Source of the DNA: Rivularia sp. MS3
GTDB lineage: Bacteria > Cyanobacteriota > Cyanobacteriia > Cyanobacteriales > Nostocaceae
Length of the DNA: 64,000 nt
Assembly (NCBI GenBank): GCA_019192545.1
Contig: JAHCMI010000038.1
Coordinates: forward strand, 18,477-82,476
Direction of reading: 5' to 3'
A program made the translations under genes and the position numbers. The notes under the pieces are model-generated. The model did no database searches and was not told where the DNA came from. It saw only the letters and a program-made list of their open reading frames with translations. Below are positions 8,889-18,807 of the stretch, one piece after another. Within the stretch, counting starts at the first letter, position 1. Each line of letters begins with the position of its first letter.

Positions 8889-8947
8889 GTTCGTAGTTGC
8901 ACGCTTGGGCGCTCAAGATTTTTGGCGCTGTAAGCGCAACTACGAAC
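8889..8947. repeat. Dispersed palindrome, GTTCGTAGTTGC family, copy 1
   Basis: The ends 8889-8900 and 8936-8947 are a perfect 12-bp inverted repeat. The same arms recur in shorter or degenerate form at 24862-24917, 29415-29450 and 34379-34438, all intergenic. Confidence 0.7.
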
Positions 8948-9136
8948 CATTAATCATAAGTAATTATCCAAACTTGATATTAAATTTTCCAAAATTCCAG
9001 CTATTGCAATACTGTCACATCTACTAATTACTAATTCCCAATTAACTTTTCATCAACAAATGTATTTATTCACTCTTGAAAAACATTCCTATGGATAGTT
9101 TTCTAGTAAAGCAGTGAAAAAATATTTTTAAATCTA

Positions 9137-10042
9137 ATGGATGAAAAGCGTCTCCAAATTTATTTCAATATTATCAATCAGCTACTTACCAACGCTACGA
9201 GCGAACAAGAAGAAATAGCTTTAGATACGGAACCCGAATATATTGATGCCGGATTAGTACAAACGATGATAGAGGTAGCGCAAGGGCTTTCTGAAGAAGG
9301 AAATGAAGACGCTGCGGAATTTTTAGTAAATATTGCAACTCAGCTAGCTGAAGCTCTAGGATTGTCACTTTCGGATTTTAGCGCTGATAATCAAGGTGAA
9401 CTACTCATACAAGCATTGCTAATTACCGAAGAAACTGAAGGTAATCCAGAAGCTGTCTACCCATTACTACATAAAAATATAAATTTCCTCGATACAAGTT
9501 TCGCTGAATTCTTGCAAAATTGGGCAATAGAAGCAATTTCTGAGTCAACTACTGAAGAAGCAGAAGATATTGCTGCCACTATTGGCATTTTCAGCAGTTT
9601 GATTCAGGAATTTCCTTTAGGGCAGCGTGCAAATAATTTAGAAATCGCCATCGCTGGTTATGAAGTGGTAAATTCTGTCTTTATTGCTTCCAATTATCCC
9701 GAACAATGGGCGGCGACTCAATATAATTTGGGGAATGCTTATACGGATAGAGTTTATGGACAAAAAGCTGAAAATATTGAAAAAGCAATTGCCTGCTATC
9801 AAAACGGATTACAACATCATACCCGCGAAACATATCCTTACGAATGGGCAATGATTCAAAATAATTTGGGTACTGCCTATAGCAATAGACTCAAGGAAGA
9901 TAGAACAGAAAATCTCGACAAAGCAATTTATCATTACCAAGCTGCATTACAAGTTCATACCCGCGAAGAATATCCCGATGAGTGGCAGATGGCTCAAAAC
10001 AACCTTGCAGCAATTTATCACCACAAAGGCAAGAAAATGTAG
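9137..10042 (+). CDS. Tetratricopeptide repeat protein
   Basis: The first 170 residues are acidic and helical. The last 130 carry at least two clear TPR units with the cyanobacterial consensus (NLGNAYTDRV, IEKAIACYQ, NNLGTAYSNRL, LDKAIYHYQAAL), and a last partial unit ending NNLAAIYHHKGKKM. Repeats of this sort usually sit in front of a CHAT protease domain in cyanobacteria, but no CHAT domain follows. The frame closes normally about ten bases before a MITE-like element at 10052. It is therefore either a stand-alone adaptor protein or a gene shortened at its 3' end. No ribosome binding site is obvious. Partner and function are unknown. Confidence 0.75.
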   Translation: MDEKRLQIYFNIINQLLTNATSEQEEIALDTEPEYIDAGLVQTMIEVAQGLSEEGNEDAAEFLVNIATQLAEALGLSLSDFSADNQGELLIQALLITEETEGNPEAVYPLLHKNINFLDTSFAEFLQNWAIEAISESTTEEAEDIAATIGIFSSLIQEFPLGQRANNLEIAIAGYEVVNSVFIASNYPEQWAATQYNLGNAYTDRVYGQKAENIEKAIACYQNGLQHHTRETYPYEWAMIQNNLGTAYSNRLKEDRTENLDKAIYHYQAALQVHTREEYPDEWQMAQNNLAAIYHHKGKKM

Positions 10043-10051
10043 CACAGAAAC

Positions 10052-10145
10052 TAGTACTCGAACAAGCTAACATTGCTGGGTGAAAGCAGGAAGTAGCAAG
10101 TAGTAAAAACAATTACCCCTGTTTTGTTGACTTGGTAGACTACTA
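10052..10145. mobile_element. MITE-like element, TAGTACTCGAACAAGC family, copy 1 (94 bp)
   Basis: The left end TAGTACTCGAACAAGC and the reverse complement of the right end agree at about 16 of 22 positions. The same ends occur at 44163-44292 and, inverted, at 54568-54670, with different cores. There is no coding capacity, so any transposase would have to act in trans. Confidence 0.65.
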
Positions 10146-10194
10146 GGGGCATATATTATTTCATATAGCAATCCTAAATCCCGAAGTAACTTAG

Positions 10195-10220
10195 AAACCC
10201 GGTTTTTTGAAAAAACTGGG
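10195..10220. repeat. AAACCCGGTTT hairpin family, copy 1
   Basis: AAACCCGG followed by a T-run, then an A-run and CTGGG, forms a tight hairpin. Related copies lie at 25167-25195 (perfect 14-bp arms), 32696-32723 and 44955-45015. Confidence 0.6.
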
Positions 10221-10284
10221 AATAGAGACACCTATGTGTCTCACAACTCATATAGGATTGTAATTATTGATAACTGATAAATTG

Positions 10285-10644
10285 ATGCTCGCAAAAATAA
10301 AAGGGTTTATATTTATAGGTGTTGGCTATATGCTTTCACCCCTATCTTGGTGGAACGATCTATTTTTCAATTTACCGATTGCTTATCTTTTCGGTTATTT
10401 AGTTAGCTGGATTTCGCCAGATTTATTCATTCCTTTTACAATTATCGGATATTGGATATCAAATATTTTGGGCATCATTATGATGCAAATCGGGGCTACC
10501 GATATATTTTTTGAAAACAAGCAGAAGAATTTCAAGAAAGATTTACTGATTGGTTTAGGAAGTTCAACTCTCTACACTTTACTGATTTTAGGATTGGTAT
10601 ATTTTCATATTTTGCAAATTCCTTCCTTTCTAAATGGGACATGA
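10285..10644 (+). CDS. Small multi-span membrane protein
   Basis: About 119 residues with hydrophobic segments near the N-terminus (FIFIGVGYMLSPL), in the middle (two, FNLPIAYLFGYLVSW and PFTIIGYWISNILGIIMM) and near the C-terminus (LLIGLGSSTLYTLLILGLVYF). I chose the ATG at 10285; the frame can extend to a TTG six codons earlier. No family is recognised. It stands alone between a repeat-rich gap and another membrane protein gene. Confidence 0.6.
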   Translation: MLAKIKGFIFIGVGYMLSPLSWWNDLFFNLPIAYLFGYLVSWISPDLFIPFTIIGYWISNILGIIMMQIGATDIFFENKQKNFKKDLLIGLGSSTLYTLLILGLVYFHILQIPSFLNGT

Positions 10645-10936
10645 ATAAACTGATAATTCTGAAAGGTTAAGGTTTTCTATGCTTAATTTTTTTTAAAATT
10701 ATACAACTATCTAATAAGATGCATTCTACGCCTTTGATTAAGGCTGATACCTTTTGCTGTAATAGCTTAGAGAGAATTTTTCAACTTTGCGTACTTAGGT
10801 AATCTCACGATAAAGGTATTACATAAAAATAAAGAATGGTTAAATTTACTATAAAAATATTGTAAATAAGGCAACAAGTACTTAAGTTGTAGTTAATATA
10901 AGCTTAACCTTTTAATAATGCTTAGACAATATTTCG

Positions 10937-11617
10937 ATGAATAATAAATCAGTAAAAGCAAATTTTAGGCATAAACAATTACAAACAACTGGATTTAGCC
11001 AAATAAATATTATTCTTTTTGGTATATATCTTGCCGCATTTATTATGTTATTAGCTGCATGGTTACAGCCAAAAGTGAGTTTTTCTGTATTATTCAGAGA
11101 CGTATTTGTAGCTGCTTCTGTAAAACCTTATTATGGGTTATTTTCCAATATAGGAATTTTTCTTTGGTCTGCTACAGCCGCAATATTATTATTTTGTGGG
11201 ACTGTACTAATTTATGCAAACAGAAACCATAAATATTCTAAATTTCTGTTATCTTTCGGCGGTTTAACGCTGTTGTTAGCATTAGATGATTTCTTTATGC
11301 TGCATGAAGCAGTTTTCCCCGCACTTTTAAACATATCTGAAAAAGTAACTTTTCTTGTCTACGCAATCTTAACAGCTTATTGTTTATTTAAGTTCAGAAA
11401 AATTATTTACAATAGTTCTTATACATTCTTTATAATAGCAATATTCTTTCTGTTCTTATCAATTCTTGTTGACCAGTTAATTCCTTCAAGTAGCTATTTA
11501 TTTAAAGCTGGCGATTCTTATTTTTTTGAGGACAGCTTGAAATTCATTGGTATTATTACTTGGTGTTTTTACTTTATTAAAATTAGTGGAGAGCAAATCA
11601 TATCTTTGTCTAAATAA
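10937..11617 (+). CDS. Uncharacterised polytopic membrane protein with LDD-LHE and EDSLKF motifs
   Basis: A 226-residue protein with about six predicted membrane helices. Polar residues are clustered inside or next to helices: LALDDFFMLHEAV (about residues 115-127), VDQLIP (about 184) and FEDSLKFIG (about 200-208). I believe this arrangement recurs in other uncharacterised bacterial proteins, but I know no assigned function. Buried Asp, Glu and His residues could bind a metal or protons. The start is the ATG at 10937, with only a weak ribosome binding site. A pair of hairpins follows the stop. Confidence 0.65.
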   Translation: MNNKSVKANFRHKQLQTTGFSQINIILFGIYLAAFIMLLAAWLQPKVSFSVLFRDVFVAASVKPYYGLFSNIGIFLWSATAAILLFCGTVLIYANRNHKYSKFLLSFGGLTLLLALDDFFMLHEAVFPALLNISEKVTFLVYAILTAYCLFKFRKIIYNSSYTFFIIAIFFLFLSILVDQLIPSSSYLFKAGDSYFFEDSLKFIGIITWCFYFIKISGEQIISLSK

Positions 11618-11722
11618 CAAAGTTTATGTTATATGATGTCCGGCTGTACTGAAATCGCCAAAATCACCGCAGAGGAGACAGAGATTAAAGTTGATAGAGA
11701 AAATTTAAATGATTCCGATACA

Positions 11723-11770
11723 TTTCACCACCCTATATTATTCATTATTGATAAATATAGGGTGGTGAAA
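11723..11770. repeat. Perfect 17-bp inverted repeat downstream of the membrane protein gene
   Basis: Positions 11723-11739 and 11754-11770 are exact reverse complements around a 14-base AT-rich loop. A second hairpin follows immediately. Confidence 0.65.
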
Positions 11771-11804
11771 AGAGATGTGGTATTACTACATCTCTTATTC
11801 TTTC
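11770..11804 (+). terminator. Rho-independent terminator candidate
   Basis: AAGAGATGT (11770-11778) pairs with ACATCTCTT (11788-11796) and is followed by ATTCTTTCTT. It lies about 150 bases after the stop of the 226-residue membrane protein gene. Confidence 0.5.
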
Positions 11805-12283
11805 TTAACTGAAAACCGCAATATTATTTTTTAGTAATAAAAGAATAAGGGAAAAATCTTAAGCATATTTACTTAGTTGATAAACATTTTTTCTAAACGT
11901 AAATACATAAGTATTTTTATATGCCATCACAAATAAGTTAGGTTTTTATAAACTAATTGAATTTTATCTGCAAAATGCGCCTATGTAAATAAATAGTCAA
12001 TTAGCTATAAATCTAATAAGCATTTATTTTAGTAAAGAACTAATGACAGAGCAGATTTGAATACAGTATAATCGGTATACTTTGATATATTTTAATGTAT
12101 GCAAACTTAAATTTATCTCGGCTGTTAATTTGTTGAAAGGTATTTGTAGTGATTTTTTTTAATCATTAAATAAATTCATACCTTCCGATAAATTGCGTAT
12201 ATATATTAACTCAGAATAGAAATAATATTCTGAATTATAAATATTTCCTGAAATACTGCGATCGCAGTTGGTAGCTAAGTATA
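11797..12283. other. AT-rich intergenic DNA
   Basis: Nearly 500 bases with no gene that I can support. It is very AT-rich, with one HIP1 octamer near 12259. A MITE-like element begins at 12284. Confidence 0.4.
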
Positions 12284-12381
12284 TATAGCGGTTTTTATTT
12301 GGGTCACTTGTAAACTGTACCTCATCTTGAGGAAAAAAGATGAGATTGTGGATGTATTGGACTCAATTGAAAACTGCTATG
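12284..12381. mobile_element. MITE-like element with TATAGCGGTTTT ends (98 bp)
   Basis: The ends 12284-12304 and 12361-12381 are imperfect 21-bp inverted repeats (16 of 21 match). An internal hairpin pairs CTCATCTT at 12321-12328 with AAGATGAG at 12337-12344. It ends 37 bases before the start codon of the next gene, so it may contribute to that gene's leader. Confidence 0.55.
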
Positions 12382-12418
12382 GGTACATTGAATTTTTAAG
12401 TTGTTGGGAGCGGTAAAT

Positions 12419-12802
12419 ATGAAAAGGCAGATTATTGGTTCAACAATTGCAATATCCACGATTCTATTAACTACACTTCCTAGTTTGACAAACGCGGTAA
12501 AGAAAATTGCAATAGGTAAAAGCCCTAAAGTTAAATATCAAGCCATCAAGCTAGAAAATTCAATGGATGCCATGTTAACTCCCGAACAAGGTGGAATTAG
12601 ACCGATGCCTCCACCACCACCTTGGATTCCCCCGGTAGAGGAAGGTATAAATCATCAACTACCTCCGGCTCATATACCTAAAAAACCTAGTTACGGTAAC
12701 TATACACCGACGCGATATCTACCACATTCAGCACCTAGAAGAAACCCTTTCATCAAGGATAAACTTCAACTCAGGAACAAACGTGCTTATCCCATTCGTT
12801 AA
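12419..12802 (+). CDS. Small secreted proline-rich protein
   Basis: The product is about 127 residues. It has a clear Sec signal peptide ([19 protein letters not shown], with likely cleavage after LTNA) and then a basic, proline-rich region including [14 protein letters not shown] start at the ATG at 12419, which has GGGAGCGG upstream, rather than at the TTG at 12401. The 3' end overlaps the convergent caspase-WD40 gene by about 30 bases. No family is recognised. It is probably periplasmic or extracellular. Confidence 0.6.
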   Translation: MKRQIIGSTIAISTILLTTLPSLTNAVKKIAIGKSPKVKYQAIKLENSMDAMLTPEQGGIRPMPPPPPWIPPVEEGINHQLPPAHIPKKPSYGNYTPTRYLPHSAPRRNPFIKDKLQLRNKRAYPIR

Positions 12803-15800
12803 CGTTGCTGTTCCATTTCAGGTAGTCATCTAACCAATGACATCCTTGTGCGAGTAAAGCATTTAATTTTAAAGGTTGAAGTTCTACTTTTTGCAAATCC
12901 CAAAGCTTCACAGTTTTATCGGCACTAGCGGTAACAAGAGTTTTACCATCTGGGCTGAAATCTACGCTCCTCACATTACCATTATGGCCCTTAATGGTTT
13001 TAATTAATTGACCGTTTTCGCTACTCCATAGTTTAATCGTATCGTCATCGCTGCTAGAGGCGATCGCCTTGCCGTCGGGGGAGAAAACTACGCTAGTAAT
13101 AGAATCACCATGTCCGCTAAGAGTTTCAAGTAGTTTGCCGTTGCGCTGCCAAATTTTTATAGTTTTATCGGCAGAAGCGGAAACAAGCATATTACTATCG
13201 GAGCTAAAATTTATATCCCAAACGCTGCTGGTATGTGCGGTAAGATTGTGCAGCAATTCACCGTCACGATTCCAAATTTTTACGGTGTTATCGGCACCAG
13301 CAGAAGCAATTGTTTTACCATCGGGGCTAAATTTGACTTTAGTAACCCAACCATTATGATTGTTAAGAACCTTGATTAATTTACCATTGCTAGTCCAAAG
13401 TTTAATTGTGCCATCAATTCCAGAGGAAGCAAACATTTGACCATCGGGACTAAAGTTAATATTAATAATCCAACCTTGATGTGCCTTCAAAGTATGTAAC
13501 AAGCGATTATCTTGACTCCAAATAGTTAAAATTCCATCGTCGCTACCAAACACAATTTCTTTATCGGGACTAATATTAAAGCTAGTGACGTTATTGATTG
13601 GTGCAGACAAAGTTTTGAGTAATTTACCATCTTTACGCCAAATTTTCATGGTACCGTCATCGCTAACAGAATGTATCTGTTGACCATTTTTAGTAAATTT
13701 GACGCTAGTCACTTCATCTGTATGTCCGAAAAAAGTTTTTGTTAAGAGACTATTTATATTCCATAGTCGTACTGTATAGTCATCACTAGCGGTAGCCATA
13801 AAATTACCATCTGGACTCAAACTAATGCTATTAATTTGATTGTTGTGATTAATAAAAGTATCGGTCAAAGTATTATTATGATTCCAAATTTTAATGGTTT
13901 TCCCCGCAGGAACAGTATTTAATAAATTTCCGTTACGATTCCATAATTTAATTGTTCCGTCATAACTTGCAGAAGCAATAAATTGTCCGTTAGGGCTAAA
14001 ACTAACGCCAAACACATCTTTTTCATGTCCCTGCAAAGTTTTTAACAATTTACCGTCAGCACTCCACAGTTTAACAGTATTGTCATTACCAGCAGAAACT
14101 ATCATCTGATTATCTTCGGAATAAATCGCGTGATTTACACTTTCAAGATGTCCTGACAAAGTATTTAACAGCTTGCCATTTCTATTCCAGATTTTAATCT
14201 TAGTATCGTTACTTCCAGAGATGATTTTTTCACCATCTCCAGAAAAACTAATGCTTTTAATTCCACTATCATGTGCCCGAAAACTTTTGAGTAATTTACC
14301 TTCAGCGTCCCATAATTTAATTGTTTCATCATCACCAGCAGTAGCAATTATTTTACCATCGGGAGAAAAACTGACAGAATTAACTCCAGCATCGTGAGCA
14401 ACTAAAGTATTAATTAATTTGCCATCTCGCCGCCATAATTTAACAGTATTATCGCTGCTAGCAGAAGCAATTATTTTGCCATCGGGAGAAAAGCTAACCG
14501 AATTTGCCCAAGAAGTATGTCCTTGAAAACGGTTTTTTTCACGAATTTTTGACATTATTTGTTGCAGCGCATTCAATGTTTGATAGCGTAGCGGTGACGG
14601 TACCGCAATAGTTTTTTGCAACTGCTTGCCAGCTTCCACGCTATTAATTAAAGCTTCTAGCTGTCTATCCGATAATAAATTAGCTTTCGACGAAGAATTT
14701 AAAGCTTGAATTTCTCTTATATTCGCTTCCCTACCTTGAAGATAAGCCAAACCAGCAAAACTGCAAGCGGCAATACCTAAAATACTTAATGCAACTAAAC
14801 CCCTTTGTGCCCGTCGCAATCTTCTTTTTTCTTCAAATTGTTGATACTTTCTTTGCTTTAAACAAGCTTCTATAAACTGTTTGACATTACTAGATAATTC
14901 ATCGGCATACTGGAGGTAGATATCTTCTGCTTCAGCCAAACGCACGCCATGCAATAAAAAATCGTTATTTTCCCCATTCTGTTTCCATAATTGAGCAGCT
15001 TGAGAAACTTGACGTTGCAAGCGCAGACGACTGCGATTTTCTTCCAGCCAACTTCGCAAAGTATTCCAATGACGAATTAAAATTTCGTGAGCGACTTCTA
15101 CTGTTATGGAATTAGATTTCGTGCAAAGCTCGGCTGTCTCCCCATGTTCATTACCAACAACAATCAACTTTGCAGCCACAAAAGCAGCCAGTGTTTTCTC
15201 AACTAATTCTACGGGAAATTTTTCGACAATCAAGTCAGATTTTAATATTCTTCTGCGGGTATCTTCCGTACCTTCTCCCAATTGAGTCAAAGACAGAAAA
15301 ATCCATTTTGCACATTCTTGGGCTGAAAGAGGCAAATTTTCGTAAACAGCTTGAGATTCTCGCTGTAATGCTCCTTTTATTCCACCTAATTTTTCTTGAT
15401 ATACTTTTAAAGTTAATTCTCCTTGATGACGATGCTGCCATAACTGCTCTAAAACAAATTCTAATAAAGGCAAATCACCAACAGAGTCATCTAAATCGCG
15501 CAGCAGGATCTCAGTTAATTCCGGTTCAACTTTTAATCCTACCTGCTCGGCTGGTTTAACTATTACCTGACGATAATTATCTTGATTTAACTGAGGTGGA
15601 ACTAATAAACTTGAATCCTGCAATAGTTTTATTAAGCTGCCAACTTCCAAACAAGAAGCAACAAAATCGGCTCTTAAAGTAATAATTAATTTTAATCTAT
15701 CCGATGCATATTGTACGGCAGTTAACAAAATCTCTAAAAACTTTTCTCTGTCTTTTATTGACGCTAAAGTAAATAATTCTTCAAATTGATCTATAACTAA

Positions 15801-17672
15801 AACTGTAATTGGTTGAGTAATATTTCGCAATTGGTAAACAAAGTTTTCGGGGGAGAAAGGGTAAAAGGAAGAAAATATTGCGGCAAGTGCTTCCAGAGGA
15901 TTATTACCAGGGCGTAAAATTTTGATTAACCACTGTTCGCTGTTAGGTATTTGCTTTCCTTTTCGCAAGGCAGGAATTAAACCGGCTTGTACTAAAGAAG
16001 ACTTACCGCTACCGGAAGCACCCACAACTGCAACAAATGGATTATTTTTGACTTGATAAATCAATTGCTGAGTTAAATTTTCTCTGCCGTAAAAATATCT
16101 AGCATCTTCTGGAGAAAATGCATTTAAACCCATGTAGGGACATATATTTAAATCAACAGCTTGATTTTTATTTCTAGATATAAATTCGCTTGTACCGGGA
16201 ATAATTTCAATAATTCCTTGAGTACCGGAAAGCCATACTTTTAAATTATCGCTAACAGCTAAATGTAATTGTAATTGCGATATGCATCCAGCGGCAGATA
16301 ATCCAGTTGTGGCAGAAGTTTTTGTTAAAGCATCAAGTAAAATTGAAGAAAATTGTGATTCGGCAGAGACTACTAAACACTGCCCTTGCTGGGAATCAAT
16401 TTGTAAATCTTCTACCCATTCTTGTAAGTTATAAGAATGTGAATCAAGATTAGGGCAATCTAAGATAATAATTTGTTTGGCATCAATATCACGCAATAAA
16501 TTTTTTAACCAAGAACGTTTGATGCGGATATTTTCCCCTAATATCAATCCCTCCCAAGTCGGAGTTTCTTCTATGCTTCCCCTCAGATAAAGTAAAACCG
16601 TTTCTGCGGTATTTGTTTTTAGGCGATCGCTAATTATTTCTTTTAGTTTTTGAGCGGGTAATTTCGCTGCTTGTAAGTATTCAAGCTGGAAATTTCCTAA
16701 GCTTCCCAACAGTTTACTAATTTCTAAAGTTTCTTGGGTATCCGAGAATCCTTCAATTACTAAACCCACACGATTCTGGGCTAAAAAGGCATTTTTTGGG
16801 AGAGCTTTCGCCAAAATGATTTCTCCCACACCTTCTACAATCCTTTTTGGAGTTTGTAAAGAATATTCTCGTTGTAGTAGAGTATTACCTTTAGCTTGTT
16901 TCTGCTGATTAATTAGCCTTAACTGCTGGTTAGTTTTATCGACATACTGAAGAGTTTGATAATACACATATTGATATAAACCATCCGCAGAAATTACACC
17001 TTGCGAATTCGCTGCCCCACCAAGCAAACCCCGCATTAAAAAATAAGTAAATACTCCATGCCCTAATTCAGGAAATTCCCAAGATTGTTGATTGGTATCG
17101 CAGGAAAGCAATGCATAAAAACCTTTACTATTAACGGCATTTTGCTGCAAAATCTCAACTAATTGCGGCGTTAAACCTCTTAAAGTCATGCCGCCACTAT
17201 GACAAGCATCAAGCCATACTAATTGATTTTTCGCAGCACAATTATTCAAAGATTGTAAAAGTTCGCTGACAGCTAAACCCGTATCAAGTAATTTTGATTT
17301 ATAGGTGTCTCTTAAACACAAAAAAGCTTTGTTAGTTGATGATTCGAGAACACCATGACCGGAAAAATAAAATAAAACGGTATCATGGGGTTTTGCCGCA
17401 GTAATAATTTTTTGTAGAGAAGTACGTATATTTTTGAGGCAGGGAGTTTGAGGAGTGTAATCGTGATATATATTAGCTTCTTTATAAAAAAACTTATCTG
17501 TTGTATCCTGCAAAGCCGAACTTAAACCCTGACAATCTACCGCTGAATAACGCAGGTTAGAAATTTGTTCATCCTGGTATTGGTTCACCCCAATTAACAG
17601 CAACCATAGTTTGGCTGCACTTTCTTTCTTTTTGGAATTTAAACGGCTGGTTGCAATACCAATTGGAGACAT
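12771..17672 (-). CDS. Orthocaspase - STAND NTPase - WD40 repeat protein
   Basis: A 1633-residue multidomain protein. Residues 20-240 are a C14 caspase domain with catalytic His106 (YFSGHG) and Cys157 (LDACHSGG). Residues about 281-500 look like a second caspase fold without catalytic residues. Residues 511-900 are a STAND-type NTPase: [17 protein letters not shown], Walker A GASGSGKS (551-558), Walker [11 protein letters not shown] (623-632). A transmembrane or hydrophobic helix spans 958-978. Residues 1048 to about 1600 hold 13 full WD40 repeats plus one reduced to its last strand ([13 protein letters not shown]). In multicellular cyanobacteria such proteins are inferred to couple ligand-driven oligomerisation through WD40 to proteolysis, possibly in cell death or anti-phage responses. 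That role here is inference. The gene stands alone and no partner is adjacent. Confidence 0.93.
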   Translation of the reverse strand: MSPIGIATSRLNSKKKESAAKLWLLLIGVNQYQDEQISNLRYSAVDCQGLSSALQDTTDKFFYKEANIYHDYTPQTPCLKNIRTSLQKIITAAKPHDTVLFYFSGHGVLESSTNKAFLCLRDTYKSKLLDTGLAVSELLQSLNNCAAKNQLVWLDACHSGGMTLRGLTPQLVEILQQNAVNSKGFYALLSCDTNQQSWEFPELGHGVFTYFLMRGLLGGAANSQGVISADGLYQYVYYQTLQYVDKTNQQLRLINQQKQAKGNTLLQREYSLQTPKRIVEGVGEIILAKALPKNAFLAQNRVGLVIEGFSDTQETLEISKLLGSLGNFQLEYLQAAKLPAQKLKEIISDRLKTNTAETVLLYLRGSIEETPTWEGLILGENIRIKRSWLKNLLRDIDAKQIIILDCPNLDSHSYNLQEWVEDLQIDSQQGQCLVVSAESQFSSILLDALTKTSATTGLSAAGCISQLQLHLAVSDNLKVWLSGTQGIIEIIPGTSEFISRNKNQAVDLNICPYMGLNAFSPEDARYFYGRENLTQQLIYQVKNNPFVAVVGASGSGKSSLVQAGLIPALRKGKQIPNSEQWLIKILRPGNNPLEALAAIFSSFYPFSPENFVYQLRNITQPITVLVIDQFEELFTLASIKDREKFLEILLTAVQYASDRLKLIITLRADFVASCLEVGSLIKLLQDSSLLVPPQLNQDNYRQVIVKPAEQVGLKVEPELTEILLRDLDDSVGDLPLLEFVLEQLWQHRHQGELTLKVYQEKLGGIKGALQRESQAVYENLPLSAQECAKWIFLSLTQLGEGTEDTRRRILKSDLIVEKFPVELVEKTLAAFVAAKLIVVGNEHGETAELCTKSNSITVEVAHEILIRHWNTLRSWLEENRSRLRLQRQVSQAAQLWKQNGENNDFLLHGVRLAEAEDIYLQYADELSSNVKQFIEACLKQRKYQQFEEKRRLRRAQRGLVALSILGIAACSFAGLAYLQGREANIREIQALNSSSKANLLSDRQLEALINSVEAGKQLQKTIAVPSPLRYQTLNALQQIMSKIREKNRFQGHTSWANSVSFSPDGKIIASASSDNTVKLWRRDGKLINTLVAHDAGVNSVSFSPDGKIIATAGDDETIKLWDAEGKLLKSFRAHDSGIKSISFSGDGEKIISGSNDTKIKIWNRNGKLLNTLSGHLESVNHAIYSEDNQMIVSAGNDNTVKLWSADGKLLKTLQGHEKDVFGVSFSPNGQFIASASYDGTIKLWNRNGNLLNTVPAGKTIKIWNHNNTLTDTFINHNNQINSISLSPDGNFMATASDDYTVRLWNINSLLTKTFFGHTDEVTSVKFTKNGQQIHSVSDDGTMKIWRKDGKLLKTLSAPINNVTSFNISPDKEIVFGSDDGILTIWSQDNRLLHTLKAHQGWIININFSPDGQMFASSGIDGTIKLWTSNGKLIKVLNNHNGWVTKVKFSPDGKTIASAGADNTVKIWNRDGELLHNLTAHTSSVWDINFSSDSNMLVSASADKTIKIWQRNGKLLETLSGHGDSITSVVFSPDGKAIASSSDDDTIKLWSSENGQLIKTIKGHNGNVRSVDFSPDGKTLVTASADKTVKLWDLQKVELQPLKLNALLAQGCHWLDDYLKWNSNVNEWDKHVCS

Positions 17673-17835
17673 TTTAATACCTGTTGATTATCTTTTGATT
17701 AAACGAAATGTAGCTACCCCCTGCTTAGTTTTTCTTCAAATAGAAAAATCGGACAAAATCAGTTAGATAATACTGACTTTACCCGTTAATAAAATATATG
17801 ATTTTGTAAATTTATTCTAGTTTTACCCAAAAAAA

Positions 17836-18261
17836 TTAACGCTTGCGGAAAACGGCTCTGGATGTGTAATTTTGTCTGTTACTGTTGTCTTTGAATTGAG
17901 TAAAGCTTTGTAAACTCAATCTATCTTTACCTCTAAGGTTAATAGTTAAGAAAGTATTTGCAAAACTTTTGTTATAGGTAGTAGTAGCAGAGCGGTGGTT
18001 TCTATCTTGAACGCTGTTACCGTAGGTAGTTAGTCTTGCTCTACCCCAATCGCAATCTTTAGGGCTACAGCTACCATATGTTCTGACAACTAATCTGTTG
18101 CCAGAAACTCTTCTAACAACCAGTTTAGTAATTCCACGAGTATTAGAATTTGTATTTACCCAGGTACCAACAAAATCGCGGGGTGCAGCCAAAGAAGGGC
18201 TAATTGAACCGATGCTTAATACTGTACCGACAGCCGCAACAGCCAAGGAACGCTTTAACAT
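17836..18261 (-). CDS. Small secreted protein with a CSPKDCDWG motif
   Basis: 141 residues. The signal peptide MLKRSLAVAAVGTVLSIGS ends at SLAAP. The mature part opens DFVGTWVNTNSNTRGITK and contains a Cys pair in GSCSPKDCDWG, which probably forms a disulphide. The rest is basic and rich in Asn, Thr and Ser, with alternating beta-like residues, which suggests a small beta-barrel. I recall similar uncharacterised proteins in cyanobacteria but no named domain. It is exported to the periplasm or cell surface. It is divergent from the ankyrin gene, with about 550 bases between them. Confidence 0.65.
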   Translation of the reverse strand: MLKRSLAVAAVGTVLSIGSISPSLAAPRDFVGTWVNTNSNTRGITKLVVRRVSGNRLVVRTYGSCSPKDCDWGRARLTTYGNSVQDRNHRSATTTYNKSFANTFLTINLRGKDRLSLQSFTQFKDNSNRQNYTSRAVFRKR

Positions 18262-18807
18262 ATTTAAACTCCTAGAAATATTGTTTAGTTTTAGTCTGTT
18301 TGGGTTTGAATCCCTTCTATTATTTATTACGTTTGTGCTGGAATTTTTATGCCGGGTTTTGGGAATATTTTTTTAGAGTTTTTGGGACAAAAACCGCAGA
18401 GACGCAGAGGAAGAGGATTTAGTTTTGTAGGGTGTGTTAGATGCACGACAATGTATCTGTCAAAACTAACAATCTTAATACATCATCTAACGCACCATAA
18501 CTTTGATACGACGTTTGTATGAATCAAAATTTTCATTAAAGTCAATACCCTAATGTGTGGCGCTTTAAAACATCCTAAAAAAATTATTATACAGCATATT
18601 TTATCTTAGTAAGGTACAGTTGGACGGGCAGGGATGCCTATCCCACAAGAGTTTGAGAAGATAGCTGTGTACTTCCTGCAACCTACAAAATGCTGTAAAT
18701 ATTATTTTCATAAAACGTGCCAAAAACCGAGTTTTTTAGGGCTTATAAAGAATAGTGCTAGATGTCGGCTAAACTGGACTTTTATATTAACGGGGTGGTT
18801 TTATTAG
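18262..18807. other. Intergenic region with a GTAGGGTG element
   Basis: It contains an inverted-repeat element (18427-18496) and AT-rich sequence. GGGGTGG precedes the ATG of the ankyrin gene. A 13-base T-arm-like string near 18304 has no tRNA around it. Confidence 0.45.
18427..18496. mobile_element. GTAGGGTGYGTTA inverted-repeat element, copy 1
   Basis: GGTGTGTTAGATG (18431-18443) pairs with CATCTAACGCACC (18484-18496) with one mismatch. Related elements are at 27534-27565, 36213-36245 and 37382-37463. Confidence 0.6.

Larger units (their letters stand above)
8676..9136. other. Intergenic region with three repeat types
   Basis: After the decarboxylase gene come GTTAACAG heptamers, an inverted repeat at 8762-8815 and a second inverted repeat at 8889-8947. 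AT-rich DNA then leads into the TPR gene. I see no gene here. Confidence 0.55.

Noticed and set aside
15170..15559. 129-codon plus-strand frame
   Set aside because: It is antisense to the STAND NTPase part of the caspase-WD40 gene, and no family is seen.
18300..18320. GGGTTTGAATCCC, a tRNA T-arm-like string
   Set aside because: No acceptor, D or anticodon arm can be folded around it on either strand.
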